64,000 bases of DNA from Panicum virgatum (Eukaryota > Streptophyta > Magnoliopsida > Poales > Poaceae). The stretch's first letter is position 1. Each line of letters starts with the position of its first letter. The notes below the pieces were generated by a model. The model was not told where the DNA came from. It saw only the letters and a program-made list of their open reading frames with translations, and did not search any database. Of the stretch, positions 1-15,000 are shown in pieces. The DNA is taken from the NCBI RefSeq assembly GCF_016808335.1, contig NC_053138.1:59488951-59552950 (forward strand), in the 5' to 3' direction. Made by a program: the position numbers and the translations under genes.

Positions 1-58
1 GTTCAGGTAAATGACAAGAGGTAGATAAGTTGAAGAAAAACTATTGTGGTGAACTTAC

Positions 59-3000
59 CTCTTTAATTTCCTGTGCTTGAGGAATGACCAACTCAGTTGG
101 CTCCATCTTTTTCTGGTTGTCAGCTAGCGCCTGTACATAGTTGGTTTAGATGCGTAACTGAAAATATTTTTACAAATGAACAAAGAAAAAGAACTGTATT
201 CTCACCGCCCAAGTTGTCATGTTCATTTTAACCCCAAGCATGTCACGAATCACATCGTGTGTCATGCTCTCAGTTGTAGCTAATTTCGCGTTCAGCATGA
301 ATATCTACAAACAAAGGAGCACAGATAAGTTGGTAAAATAATTGAACGCAGAAACAAAAAGTGGAATGCGAAGAGTAAACTCACCTCCCTTTGTCGGCTA
401 GCTGCTATACCTTCAAGTTCCACAATACGTTTCTTTGCAGCACTTAGCTCTTCATCTTTCTCAGAATTCATTTGCTGTACAAAGCCAATGCCAATACATT
501 TAAATGGAGAACCTGAACCCCGAGGTTTTGAGCTAATCTTCTCTTGTCTTGTGGAACAGGCATGTGCCGAGGAATTGTCGGTCTTAACCTGTTGTGCCAT
601 GGCCTCCAGCTCCATCAACTAACCAGATCACATTTCATTAGCTTTCATTAGAGGCGGAGCTGTTAATAAGTTTAGTTCTTCAAAATAAACAGACAAAACA
701 CTTACCTTCTGCTTGTATTCTCGTGCTGCTGCCTCAGCATGAATATTTAACTCTGAGATATGTGCCTTGCACTGAGCAATCTACAAAGAGAAAATAAAAT
801 CTTGCTGAAACCCACAACCGGGACTGAATGACTGAAAGTCAGGAGGACTAATTAAACTGTGCAAGTGAGCTGATAAATGATTAGCAAACCTACCTCTGAC
901 TCCTTTTCAGAAACCTCCTTCTCAAGTATTTTGATACTCTCCTGAGCACAGAGGAGATCATTATGAATATCTGTCGAGTGTCTGCAAGAGTATCAAGGTT
1001 AGTGCTGACAATTTCTGTTCCAGCTGTAAGAAATGTAGCAGAACTGCAAGCTATAAAGACCTGGACAAGTCAGCTAAATCAACCATTCCATCTTCCATAT
1101 AACTCTTAGATTTTCCAGAGGGTGGCACAGTAAGGATTTGTAGCCTAACTTTCTGCAGCTCCACTTCTAGTTCTTCTCGCTGCATTCTTTGCCTCTCTGC
1201 TTCTTCCTTGACTATGTCAACCTTATGAGAAATAAGCAAAATCATTGTTGAGAAAAACACACTTTCAAAAAAATGATGAGAGTACAGTAAGTAATTACTA
1301 AATATTTAAATAAAAAGTAGCACAACTTACTTTGCTTTCCAAAGCACACACAGTATTCTCAAGTTCTTCAATGGACCTCTCCAAGAGCTTGACTTCTTCA
1401 TCCTTCCCTTCAGCATATGCCTTCTGTTCCTCCGCTATCTGCAACTTTCAATGGAATCGAAATGATTTTACCAAACTCAAGAATACAATATGTTTTTAAG
1501 GAAGATACAAAAATTTTAATAATAAAATATGTTATGAGCACCTGCCGAGATTCAGTAGCAATTGCTTCACTTTCTTCAGCAAGTGCCTGAGCCATCTCCA
1601 GCTTCTCTTTCAAGATAAGCAACTGAGTGTCACAGCATTGCTTTTCATCTGAGAGTTTGGAGAAGTCATTTTGCAAACTATGAAGACAGATATTCCTCTC
1701 ATCAATGAACCCTCTCAACTCAACTAACTCTTCTTCAAGTCTTCCAATGGCTTCTCTTTTATCAGTTAACTCCTCCATAGCATAACTAAGCTCTTCAATA
1801 TGCTGGACCTCTGATTTCAGTTCAGCATTCTCCATAGAAACAGCGTTTAGCTCATCAAGCTTTTTTGCCAGTTCCTCCTCTAGGACGGCAACCTTGTTAT
1901 TACTCATCAAGATTCTAGCTTCTAATTGTTGCCTATCAGAGATTACGTCATCAACTTCAAGTGATTTAGATGCAAGATCTTGCTGCAAAGATTCTATTGC
2001 TTTTCTCAACTCCATAACCTCAGCAGCTTGATCTTTTGCTACAGATGAAGACTCTTGTAATAGGCTAAGATCAAATGATAAACCCTTTGCCAATTCATCT
2101 TTCCTTACTAATTCAGACTGGAGAAGAGAATTCTGGGTACATAACTCCTCAGCTGATACCTGAATGATGTCTATTTCGTTGGATAACTTGCTCACCATGT
2201 TTATTTGCTCATTAATGTAATTGTATATTTGATCGGTAATAAGTTGCAAGCGGCTTTCAATGTTGACAAATGACTTATCAGCCTCAATGTTAGCCATCAA
2301 TTGGGATATGCGCTGTTCCTTGCACAAAATATTCAAAATTTCCTGCTTCAACATTTCATTCTCAGAGCTGAAACAATTTTCTCTTGTAGTGCTCAGATTA
2401 ATGGCTTCGGTTTTCTGTTCCAGCTCTCTACATATGGTTGCATGGGAGGATTCCAACTCCTCCAAAGCTTTGTTTTTTGCATCTAAATTTGTTTGAAAAG
2501 ATATGATGCTAGATTCCAAGGAGGGAATTAAACAATTAAGTTTTACGTTTTCCTCATTCATGGCGTGCAGATTTTCCATAGCTTCTTCACTAATTTGCTT
2601 CAGGTTCTCCAAATCAGCCCTAATGGAATTGTTCTCCTCATGTAAAATGCATATTGCAACATTTTCCAAATCCTGGTCCACTTTCCACAAAGTTGATTCT
2701 TCCATCAGTCCATCAAGGACGTTTGTAAATAAAACTTTTTGTTCTTGTAGATGTAGTTTGTGTTGCTTCAGTTCTGAAGCCAAAACAGTAGACTCAATGT
2801 CTTTTGCAATCATATTTGTCATCACCAAATCACTTCGATAATCTGCAAGCCAATGGCACAACTCGAATTCACTGCAACCTTTAATGTCAACAAAAGGTAT
2901 GGAACTATTCATTTGGATCAGATTCAATTCTGTAAGCATTTTGTCCTTCAACATTCCTTTGAGAACCAAAGCTTCATCCAGTTGGTAGCGCAGTTCTTCC

Positions 3001-6000
3001 TTTTCTTTGGATTCAGCTGCCAAGGCACTCCTGTTTGTAGCATCAATATCTTCAATCAAAATGGAGAGCTCACTATACATGGAATTTGACCGTGCCACCA
3101 TTGCTTCTTCTTGTGCTTGCAAATTCAGAATCTTCTTCTCAAATGAATCTAACCTTGTGTTCAATTTGGTTGCTTCATGTTCCTTTTTTGCAATACGACT
3201 GAAACTGTTGTTGATATCAAGTAATAATTTTCCTTTGAGAACACTACACATTTCCAGTTCATTCTTGGCTTTGTCATTATGCTCCCGCAATTTAGATATC
3301 AAAGAATTAGATTCACAGAGCCCACATTGAAGGAAATCATTTTCTGCATTCAGCCCAGTGATTCTCTCCAAAAGAATCCCCATGTGACAGAGATGCAACA
3401 CGGAAATAGCACAATCTTTTCCAATTATCTCCAACCAATTCTCCTCCAACCATGTCCTGGCCAGCTCTGCAAATTGCTGAAGCTTTTCCTTCATCCATTC
3501 AACATCCGAAGAAACAAACTCAAGCTTCTCTATTAATAAATTCTGTAAAAGTCTAATGCTAGCTTCCAGCTCAAGAACTATCTCATTTGCTTCAAGCAAG
3601 CCTGATTGGAATTTCCTTTCCATAAGCAATATCCTAGCTTCCAGCAGCATCTTCAATCTGCTAATTTCACTTAGCATGATATCCTTTTCAGCAATAAACA
3701 AAGCTTCCTTTTCCTGATACCTTTCTGCTTGGTGTTTTGCCTTTTCATTCGCTTCAACCAGCGCCTTCACTGTAGAATCTGCATCACTTATAGTTGCTTG
3801 CGCTTCTTCAAACTTGGCAATAAGTGTAGCAGACTCAAAAGATTTCTGGGCCATAAGAAGTTTTGCCTCCGAAACCTCATGCTCGAGTGCCTGAAAGAAT
3901 ATCATGTTTATGATGTTAAGCTTTCAATATCTAGACTTGCTCCTGCGTGTACGAGGAAAAAAAATATCTAGACTTGCATTCTTGCATAAAGAATACATAG
4001 ATAACTATAGGAGGGAAATAATGGATGTATTCCTCCAAACCCTAGAAGAGTGGGATATATAGATCCTATACATGGGCCTCTAGATAGGCCTCTATACATG
4101 GGCTCACATATACACCAACACCCCCCGCAGTCTGAACTACTGGCGCAGCGGTGTTTAAGACTGGACAACGAGAAAGCTAACACCCCCGCAGTCTGAACTA
4201 CCGGCGCAGCGGTGTTCAAAACTGGACAAAAAGAGAGTACAAATAGAGTACAAAGGGCAAATACTCCCCCGCAGCCACAATTAGCCACTGGCTACATTGA
4301 GGCTGGAGCGAAACTCCGAGAAGATCGAGAAGGGCAATCCCTTGGTGAAGATGTCAGCAAATTGGGTGGTAGTTGGGACATAGAGTACTCGAACATTGCC
4401 GATGGCGACTCTGTAGGTCGATCTCCACATACTTCGTCCGCTGATGCTAGACGGGGTTGGTGGAGAGATACACGGCGCTGACGTTGTCGCAGTAGACGAG
4501 CGTGCGAGCGTGCTCTTGGCGAGCGGGTTGTGGAGCTCTGCCAAGAGCTGTCGTAACCAGGACGCCTCCGCCACGCCGTTAGCGACAGCCCGATACTCCG
4601 CCTCAGCACTGGAGCGGGAGACAACCGGCTGCGGCATGGACAACCAGGAGATCAGGTTGCCGCCCAGGAAGACGGCGTAGCCGGAAGTAGAGCGACGAGT
4701 GTCCGGGCAGCCAGCCCAGTCAGCGTCGGTGTAGACCACCAGCTCAGCAGAGGACGAGCGGTGAAACACCAGGGTCCACAGTGCCACGGACGTAGCGGAG
4801 ACGCTTCAGCGCAGCAAAGTGTGACTCCCGAGGATCATGCATATGTAGACAGACCTGCTGAACAGCGTAGGTGAGGTCCGGCCTGGTGAAGGTGAGGTAC
4901 TGCAAAGCGCCAGCCAGACTCCGGTAGGCAGTAGAATCAGCCACCGGATCAACCAAATCAGCAGACAGCTTCGCCTGAGTGTCGACAGGAGTGGAGCAGG
5001 GCTTGCAATTAGTCATCCCAGCTCGCTCCAGAATATCGAGTGCGTACTGCCGCTGGTGAAGGAGAAGACCAGACGAGCGAGATTCAACAGTGACGCCCAA
5101 GAAGTGATGGAGCTGACCCAGATCCTTCATAGCAAACTCCTGCTGTAGAGAGGAGATGACACTCTAAAGTAGCTGCTGACTGAAGGCTGTGAGCACAATA
5201 TCATCGACATAGAGCAGCAGATATGCAGTCTCATCCCCACGGCGGTAGACGAAGAGAGACGTATCGAACTTGGTCTCGGTGAACCCCAATGTCAGCAAGA
5301 ACGTGGCGAACCGAGAGTACCAAGCCCGAGGAGCCTGCTTCAGACCATAGAGAGACTTGTTGAGCCGGCAGACCATATCCGGACGACTCGAGTCCACAAA
5401 TCCCGCTGGCTGAGAGCAGTAGACAGTCTCTGAAAGAGTGTCGTGAAGAAACGCATTCTTCACGTTCAGCTGGTGCACAAGCCAGGAGCGCGTGAGCGCA
5501 AGCGAGAGGACCGTGCGCACCATAGCGGGCTTCACCACTGGGCTGAAGGTCTCATCATAGTCCACACCAGGTCGCTGAATAAACCCCCAGAGAACCCAAC
5601 GAGCCTTGTAGCGCTCCAGTGTGCCATCAGCCTGACACTTATGCGTCCAAATCCACTTACCAGTCACCACATTGCAACCAGACAGATGCGGCACGAGGTC
5701 CCACGTCTGATTGGCAAGAAGAGCTGCGTACTCCTCTTTTATCGCGCGACGCCAGTGAGGATCCGCCAAGGCGTCGCGGATAGAGGAGGGTACCGGAGAG
5801 ACCCTCGGTGGCAGAGAGAGTCGCGGCCTGAGACCATAGTCACAAAGATTCGGGGTCGATGGGGTCGAGGAACGGGGTCGGCGTTTCCGGGTCGAGAAAC
5901 GGTACCCTCGACCCCGAATCCTGTGACTATGCCTGAGACGCCATCCGTCGAGTCACCATGGGTTGAATGTGCAAAGGATCCCGATGGATGACTGGCGGGT

Positions 6001-9000
6001 GGTACACCTCTAACTCGGCTCGAGAGGGAGCCGGAGGAGGCGGCGGCGGCGACGGCTCCGGTGTAGGCGTCGCAGGAACCTCCGGAGCAGGAGGCGGCGC
6101 CGGTGTCGACGCCGAACGACGCCGGTACACCTGCACCGGCTGAGCGTACAGCTGCGGCGCCGAGCGACGCCGGTACACCTGCAGCGGGAGACACCGGGTC
6201 CGCGCGCGGCACGGCCGGCACGACCAAAGGTCCGGGGGCAGCGCGTGGCGCGACCGCATGCACCGGGGCCAAGCGCGGCAGGGATCACCGGAAGCGGTGC
6301 CGGTGTGCCGAGAAAACCTGCAGGAAAAGGACAGACAGATAACGGTAGCTGAACCACCGGGTCAGTCGGAAACAAAGACTCCAGCTCGGGGTCAGGAGAA
6401 GGTGTGGAGGAGGTGGAGTAGGGGAAATCAGACTCGTCAAAGACAACGTGTCGGGAGATCAGAACGCGGCAAGAGGTGAGGTCAAAGCATCGGTACCCCT
6501 TGTGGTCATTGGAGTACCCGAGGAACACACAACGAGTCGAGCGGGGCGCCAGCTTGTGAGAAGTTGTGGCGGAGGTGTTAGGGTAATACGCACAGTCGAA
6601 GACCCGAAGGTGGTCGTAGCGAGGAGGGGGTACCGAAGAGAGCGTGGTGTGTAGTGGGAGCAGGAGAAGCAGTGGACGGAAGGCGGTTGAGCAGGTAGGT
6701 GGCGGTGTGGAGGCTCTCAGCCCAGAAGCGCGGGGGCAGAGAGGCCTGGATCAGAAGGGTGCGCACGACATCGTTCGTCGTGCGAATCATCCGCTTAGCC
6801 TTGCCGTTCTGAGGAGAGGTATACGGACAAGACATACGCAGCTGAACACTCCGAGAGAGGAAGAAGGAACGGGAGGTGGAGTTATCAAATTCACGCCCGT
6901 TGTCACACTGGACAGCCTTAACGGTAAGGCCGAACTGAGTGGACACTCAGGCAAAGAAGTGGAGGAGTGTGGGGAAGGTCTCAGACTTGGCGCGCAAAGG
7001 GAAAGTCCAAGAGTAATGAGAAAAATCATCAACAATGACCAGATAATATTTGTAGCCAAACATGCTGAGTACAGGAGATGTCCACATGTCACAGTGAATA
7101 AGATCAAAAGCATGCGCAGCATGCGAAGAAGAAGAAGAAAATAGAAGTCTAACATGACGACCTAACTGGCACGCATGACAGAGGTGCTTAGCAAGAGCCC
7201 TAGTACATGGAACATCGGTACTACGACTGAGCTGAGCCAAAACGTCGCGGCCGGGGTGTCCAAGCCGGCGGTGCCAGGTGGTGGAAGAAGGCGTCACGGC
7301 AAAAGCAATAGACGAAGAAGAAGTCGAAGACGGAGCAGCGGAAGCAGGAAGTCGAAGGCTTCGCCGGAAGAGTTGGCGCGCCCCGACGGCCCCCACCGGT
7401 ACCGATACCCCAGAAGCAGCGACGAGCGCGGTGGAGGTGGACGAGGGCGATCCGGGCGCGAGACCCTTGGTGATCTCCTCGAGGGCGAGGTCGTCCCAGA
7501 CCTGCAGGAAGGAGGGCAAGCGCCTCTGGTGGGCGATCCAGCTCTTCAGGTGGTCATAGGTGCCGCTCAGGCCCCGCAAGACATTGAGCACCAAGACCCG
7601 ATCGGACACCGGATCCCCGAGGTCGTGAAGAGCATCGGCCATACCCTTCATCCGCCGGCAGTACTCACTAACGGAGAGGTCCCCCTGCACCAAGGTGCGG
7701 AAGGTGGCGTCGAGCTGGAGGGCGCGATACTCGGCGTTGCCGAGGAACTACCCCTCGAGCGCCACCCAGGCCTGCCGCGCGGTGCCACCGTGGGTCCTGA
7801 CAAGGTCCTGAAGATCTAGGGAGATAGACCCGAAGATCCAGAACATGGCGACGCTGTCGAGGCGCAGCCACGCCATGTCCTGCGCCTCGATCGGCGTGTC
7901 GAGGAGGACGTGGTCGTCGAGGGCGTAGCGGCGGAGGGCGAGCAGGATCTGATCCCGCCAGCGTCCGTAGGACTTCGGGTCGAGGAGGACGGTGACCAGG
8001 GCCCTTACGTTCTGGACGCCGGCGGCCTGGAGGTGGAGCTGGGCGACCATGGGGTCGGTCGGGTCGTACCGGGCTCCAGATCCAGCGGGCGAGGCCTGGC
8101 GGGAGGAAGAGGCGCCGGGCTGGCCGGAGGACACGCGGAGGAAGTGCTCCGCCTCGGCGACCCGAAGAGCGGAGGCATCGGCCGCGGCGCGCTCGCCCTC
8201 CCAGGCGAGAGCAGCCGCGCGGAGTCGCTCTTGGGCCGCCGAAGCCTCCGACTTGGCGACGAGGAGGGCCGCGGCGAGAGCGGCGTCGGCCTGCTACCCG
8301 CGGAGGGCGGCGCATCCGCGGGCAACATCCCGAGCCCGGTCCACGCGGCATCAGGCGCGGCGGCGGCGGCGGGCTGCTTGCCCGCGGCGACAGCGGCGCG
8401 GGGGGCCGTCGCGGCGGCGGCGGGATCCTGCAGTAGCTACGCCGCGGCCTGCAGGGCGGCCGGATCGGCCCCCGCGGCCTGCAGCAGCTGTGCCGCGGCC
8501 CGCAGGACGGCCGGATCGACGGCGGCGGCGGCGGCCACGTAGGGCAGCTGGGGGCCCTGCTGGGCAGCGTCGGGCAGCGGCGGCCCGTTGGGAATCCACG
8601 GTGAGGAATCCTGATCAGCTGATAACTTAAGAAAAGATAAGGACTTTCTGGAGGAAGTGCATCCCTGGTGCCTCTCGCTGAGTCCCTGGAGCTAAGGACA
8701 TAATGGTTTTAGCAGCATCTAGATGCAAGGATTATCTTTTCAAAAAGTGTGAATGTAACTAAGAAAAACTCTTGTAACTCTATGTATTCTTCATAATGCA
8801 ATAACATGCTGTTCTCCTATGTGTTCGAGAACAACAAAGAAAAGATAACATAGTTATCGATCATAGACTTGTAGTTATTATCCATAACAAATTAACATAT
8901 TATTTATCATTCATCTCTTTCAGAGCCAAACATAGTCATGTCTTGTATCCCATATTTTCAACATTTGATAACAATTAAAAGTTTTCAATTCAGATCACCA

Positions 9001-12000
9001 TAGAGTGTCAAACACTATGGCATATACACCCTTGAATTCTTTGCTAATTCTATTAATGAAGGGTGTGTGACCATTTTAAACCAATGGGGCAAAAAAAAGG
9101 TGACCCAAAGGAGCTATTTTATTACAAATGACAAAACATCAACGATTGCTCTCCTTTGTGCAGGGAGCAGATATTCTCCTTTTAACTGTCAAACATAAGT
9201 ATTACAGAACGATAGAATTATTTTACTGGAGGTCTACTTTTTTGCAAGAAAGAAGAAATGATTCTGTGAATAAGCTAAAATACTATCTAACTGAAAAGGA
9301 AGATAATATGTTGCTAACAAAGCACAAAATCTTTTCAGGGGTGGGGTGGGGGGACTTTAAAACAGAGCATAATGGCCTCTCAAATGTTACCTCTTTTTCC
9401 TCATTCCAAGAAATAAGTGATGCATCATTTCCTAGTATCTTTACCTCCAGCTCTTTCAATCTACCTTCATAATATCTTTCTTTTTCAATCATCTCTGCAT
9501 TCAATTTGAAGACCTCACCCCTTAGGTCTTTAATTGTTCTTTGACTCTCTTTCAAATTTTCTTTTTCTTGCAGACATTTAGTCATTTGAGACTGCATCAT
9601 CTTCATTCCTAGAACTGTAAACTCCATTTCTTTACTGAGTTGGCAAAGAACCTCAACATTTTGCTGGTCCACAGGTTGGAAGGCTTCAGGTTCCCTAAGG
9701 TCAACCTACACCATGAAGTTAAATATGGTCATATCCTGACTGCCACTCTTAATTGACATAAATTGATCACTGTGCTGAACTTACTGACATATAACAGTGG
9801 ATTGTGTGGTTCACCTTGTACCAAATAACAAGAGCATTAGCTTACCCGATCCTCCAATTTCAAGTCTGAATTCTGACAAGTGGTCTCTTCTGGGCTGATA
9901 GAAAGGCTTGACTGCAATGTATTGAGTCCGACTCCAAGCTCACGTATAATACCATTTGCCTTCACAATTTCTGACATCAATCTTAACAAAATAGTGAACT
10001 CTTCATTTTTCAGCTTCTCAATAGCCTGGTCCTTGTCCTGAGTCTGACTCAACAAATCAGCCAAATAGCTCTTTGACTGGTCTAATTGTGACTCCAGCCG
10101 ATGAATCTCTTCTTCCATCTCCCTATGTAAAGAAGCATAGTTTTGTTCAAGAACCATCTTCTGCACAAATGTTTCAATGGATTCATCCAATAAAAGCTCC
10201 ATTCTCTGAATTCTTTCTAGTTGCTGACTGTTTACATGTCCTTGTTCAGATACTTGTGATCTTAAAATATACATTTCTTTTTCTTGATCACATTTTTCCT
10301 GCTGATGTACTTCATTTATAGCCTGCATTGCTCCTCTTAAGGACATTAACTTCAAGTCTAAATCACATTTTATATTATCTGCCTCTTTCAATCTGTTCTG
10401 AAGCTCTTCAAGTAACTCATCTCTTTCAGATATACCACGACACATCTTCTGGACTTGTTCCTCAACCCATTTTCTTTTGAAAAAAGACTTGGAGATAGAG
10501 GCAACCTCATCAGAAGCTTCGCTTAGAGCTGCATTTCCATCCACAAGGTCAATTTCAATGTTAGCAGCTAACCTGTTCCAGTCATTGGTCAACAGTTCAA
10601 TTTCCTTTTCTTTGTCCTCAATCACAGAAGAAAGGCTTTCATTCTTTTTCAACACCTCAAGTAACTTATCATTCAACTGCATTATCTCTAACTGAAGTTC
10701 ATCTATGCTTTGTTTTGCTAACAGATCTTTTTCATTGCTTGCATCTAGCTGCTGTTGGACTGATATCAGCTCTTCCTCTAAGCGCACAATCACCGCAGCT
10801 GTTTCAACCTCCACCTGTCTGCGGACTTCATCCATTTCTTTCTCAGCAGAACAGTGAGATGCCTGATCCCTTTGGTACATTGTATTTAAGTTTCGTACCT
10901 TCTCTAGTGAAGCTTGCACTCTTTTCAGCTTTGTCTGCAAAGGTGAATCTTCATTATCATAACACTTCAGAAGTTGTGTTTTGGGTTCCTCTTTCGTCAG
11001 GTATTCCTGTCTATGGAGGATGTCAAGCTCATTGTTTAACCTTGAGATCTCCATATCCCTCTTCTCCAAAAGCTCTATGCTTTGCTGATTATTATTCTTC
11101 AGCTCATTCAATTCATTTATCAACATAATCTGCTGTGATTCAAGAGCTTCAATAACAGATCCTGAGTCATTCAATTCCCTTTCCAAGGCCTCATTCCGCT
11201 TACATGCTTGGAGGATACGTATATTTGCTGATTGCAGCTCATCACCTAAACAAGCTGATTTTTCCTCAACTTCTGCACGGGATGTTCTCTCTTCTACAAG
11301 AATTGTTTTTATTACATCCAACTCCAGCTGCAGATTTAATAGCTCCTCCATCCTTTTAAGAGTCTCATCAAAACAGTTTTCCATCTTTGCAGATGTATCA
11401 GAATCAAATTGGTGCCATGGAGATGAATTCTGTCCACAAAATCAAAAGGCAAAAAGTTTAGATTATTCTCTTTTCACCATCACCACAGGAAGTATAGATA
11501 AGTCCAGGCTTAGAAGACAAGAATATAGATAAATTCAAGCAGTAGTGTGCATACCTCAAATACTCTAGGTTGTTCCTCCTTTAAGATTTTTAGAGCATTT
11601 AATTCTTTCTCAAGATCAGCCATTTCCCTGTGAATTAAATAATAGAAATTTCAATCAAGAGGAACTCATGGTAATGCTTATTATGCAAATATGCAATTAC
11701 CTTGTTAGTTTTCTGTTTGATTCTAAGCAAGCTTGCAGGTCACGCCTACATGCTTCTAATTCTTGGTTGGTCCTTTTTAACTGGACATGGAAAGAGGGAT
11801 AGAACAAAATCTATTAGTACATATGGAATTGTTAACTGTTTATTTTAGTCAATATGGCTAACAAGAAACAGATAAATCTAGAGGCCAAGAACATACCTCC
11901 ATATTCATATTTAAAATTTCAGACTCACTTTCAAGACCAATGCAATTCTGCTGGCTGTCCTGAAATTGGAAAAGAAACTTTGAGTAAACTGATAGGGAAT

Positions 12001-15000
12001 ATAAGTGTGCACAGAGAATTTAAAGAGGAACTCAACCTTGGATCTGGCAGGAAAGATATTTTGTTGCTCAGTTTCTATCCTCGCTTCAAGTATCTGTGAA
12101 ACCTATCAGTGCAAGGAACAGTTATTAAGAGAAATAGTAGACTGTACCAATTAGAATTACAAAATAAAGTTCAATATATACCTGATTTCGAAGTTCAGCA
12201 ATTTCATTCAGTAAGAGCTCCCTCTCCCCTTCAGCGAAGAACTCTTGGGACCTATAAATAAACCGAACTTATTTTACTCCAGTGCAACATGATCCCCTTA
12301 AATTGCAACATATGTGCATGCTGATCAAGATTAGACATACCTCTTCAGTTGGCTTGAGAGACGAATATTTTCTAGCGCAAAGCGAGTTACTTCGGGATTT
12401 TTATCTAGTCTTGCCTTGAGAAGGTCAATTTCTTGTGACAAGGTTTTGTTTTCTTCCAGGAGATATGATTCTGCTGGCAATTTTTTGTTCATAAGAGCAT
12501 CCATCCTATGAATCTTCTCATCTCGAAACTTAAGCATCATCTTAGCAGACCGTGCATCATGCTCTCTCTGGCGAACCTATGCATAAATCAAAAAATAATA
12601 ATTATGTCGAACTCGCAAAATTTATGGGTGGTTGTTAGCGAAGTATTTTTGTTGTCACAAGAAACTTGCCAATTCATTCAACTGTTCAATTTCAAGTTCA
12701 AGTTCCCTTATAGTGTTTTCTGCAGCTGATTCTCTCCGTAATGCTCCTGCTAATGCTTCTTCCAGTGATTTCAACTGCAAAAAAATTATGTATCAGCAAA
12801 TAAAGTTAGTTTAATTGATGACTTGAAATGTGGAAAAAGTCTTTCCTGCAGTACACAAAAAACCAACACAGAACAAAGCCATGTAGCTAGGTATGTTTCT
12901 GCATGTTCATGCTGAGTAATATTAAAAATCACAATTGATCTCAAAGTAAATGTTCAGCTCTGATGGCGGGCATACAACATATAAAACTAGAAGTTATGAG
13001 ATACAACAGACAAAACTAATGACAGCTTACCTGCTTATTTGGAATTTGTAATTCTTTCAAAGAGCTTCTGTTATTGGCATCATTATCATTCTTGTCATAC
13101 ACACTACTATCATTAACATCACCTCTAAAAATATCAGCAGTGAATGATAATGATCTGGTGACATGTTGACGCTTGAGGACAGCAAGCTCTTCCTGATAGA
13201 TGACCATTTCTTTAGTTTAGGATGAATGTTATATGGAACAAAAAGTAGATCTGAAATTTTCCACGCATCACCTTTAGGAGACGTATCTGATGTTGCAAAG
13301 CAAGCACATCTCCGGAAGCATCTTCATTCACAACCGCCTTAAAGTTTGAATGAGAAAGAATTGAAAGTTGTTAGTAACTTAAGACTTTTTTTGGAAGGAA
13401 GATAAACAGGCTGAACAGACATATACTAACATTGTTCTGAATGAGCCTTGCACGCTGAGCAAACTTTAGAGTACTAAGTGTTTCGTTAGCAGAACTGTAT
13501 GAACATCCAAAAAGGAGATATTACAATACTTAACAAGTTCACAAACATTTGCCAAGTTAGACAGGACATAGTTAAAGAATTCATTACCATACTGAAGGGC
13601 TGACATTTGCAATTATCATAGTTTTTGAGTTTCCTCCAAGTGAATCCTACATGTCAAAAACAAAATAATCCATGCATCAAGGGAACTCAGATATAGTGAA
13701 GAGTAATATGACGTGTCAAGATTATTACCTGGAGAAGAAATGTCAATCTTGAGTCCCTATAAGGAACATGCCTTTGTTTCCCGTGCGCAAGATCAACTAA
13801 ATTCATTATCACAAGACTGCAATAGACAATTCGCAACTATATTCATGGTTGAGTAATAGAACAGAGAAATTTCTTTCATGGAAAATAGCTCATCAGAAAG
13901 TTTTTAGTCATTAGCACGAACCCAAGTGTTGATAACGATTTATTGATATTAGCAGCTTCCTTCAGCCGCTCACCTTCTGCACCAGATGTCCTCTGCCTGA
14001 TTCAAGTGGATTCACAAGAATTAGGATTGAGGTGAACACAGTATACTGTGAGAAAACTTACCAAATTGTCTTCTTACCTTTCAGATCCAGCAAGGTCAAC
14101 AAGATTTAATCTTGCATACCGTAAATTAGATGCCGAATCTTTCTCCCACCTACTCTCAATGATACAAGTGAAAACACTGTGGGAGCGGCTACTCTCACGA
14201 TTCATATTTGTAGCAGCCACTTTCCTATTTGCAGAACCCTAAAGCAGATTTTGAGGCAAGCATGGTATTTTAAATACAATGAGCTAACTGAGAATATTCA
14301 CAAGACATAAGATCATAAAACAAATGTACTTACCTGCATTAGCAGTTTTATTATGTCACTGACACAGCCAACTTCGAATTCAGTCAAATTTTCAACGTAG
14401 ACTTCCTTCCTTATATCTTCTCGTAGCTGCACATATTTTTCTTACTTAGTCATATAAAAATGGTGTCACATTGAAAGGTCATCAATTGAAGCCACAACAT
14501 GAAAGCTTACTTGGAGATTAGAGGAAGAAGGATCTAGAAGATCTGTAATTTGCTCATTATATATCTCCAGGAAAGAACACTTGCAACTGTACTTGAGCTT
14601 CTCATCCCTCCTGCTCTCTTCTTCCTGCAATTTTGGATTTCCACAACATGGGGATTATGGTACGTGCCATACTTTCCTTTTTTTGTGAAAAACTGCAGGG
14701 CAGTTCCCAAGCACTTTTTCATTTACAAAAGCAATGATATCTTCAAAACAATGAGATACATGATCATGAGATCATCTAATCTGTTATAAATAATGCATTA
14801 TTTATATTCAGAATTGCAAAAGAGAGAAACATTACCGCTCTAATTCTAGCAAATAAGAACTCAAAAATGCGTGGTGTCATTCCTCGGTCTGGACTAGGCC
14901 TCACTTCCAGATCAGTTATTTCGCCAAGCATTGTATATGTTTTTCCACTTCCAGTCTGCAAACAATTGAAAAATTCAAGGGCTAAGAAAGCATTCCTTTT

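Larger units (their letters stand above)
3975..8625 (-). mobile_element. Ty1-copia retrotransposon, 5'-truncated, in a KIN-12 intron
   Basis: The element lies antisense to the plus strand, in the same orientation as the host gene, inside intron 3891-9390. In its own order one can read gag, GAG-pre-integrase plus integrase, reverse transcriptase and RNase H, then a polypurine tract and a short 3' LTR. This integrase-before-RT order defines copia elements. No 5' LTR or primer-binding site is visible near 8625. The zinc knuckle and protease between gag and integrase are also gone. Stop codons and frame changes break every domain, so it is a fixed relic. It lengthens the host intron to 5.5 kb without touching the splice sites. 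Confidence 0.9.

Noticed and set aside
2260..3536. Plus-strand ORFs opposite the large KIN-12 coiled-coil exon
   Set aside because: Antisense shadows of the heptad-repeat coding sequence.
6010..6528. Arg- and Cys-rich frames over the copia pol linker
   Set aside because: Frame shadows of the low-complexity, Pro-rich linker between integrase and RT.
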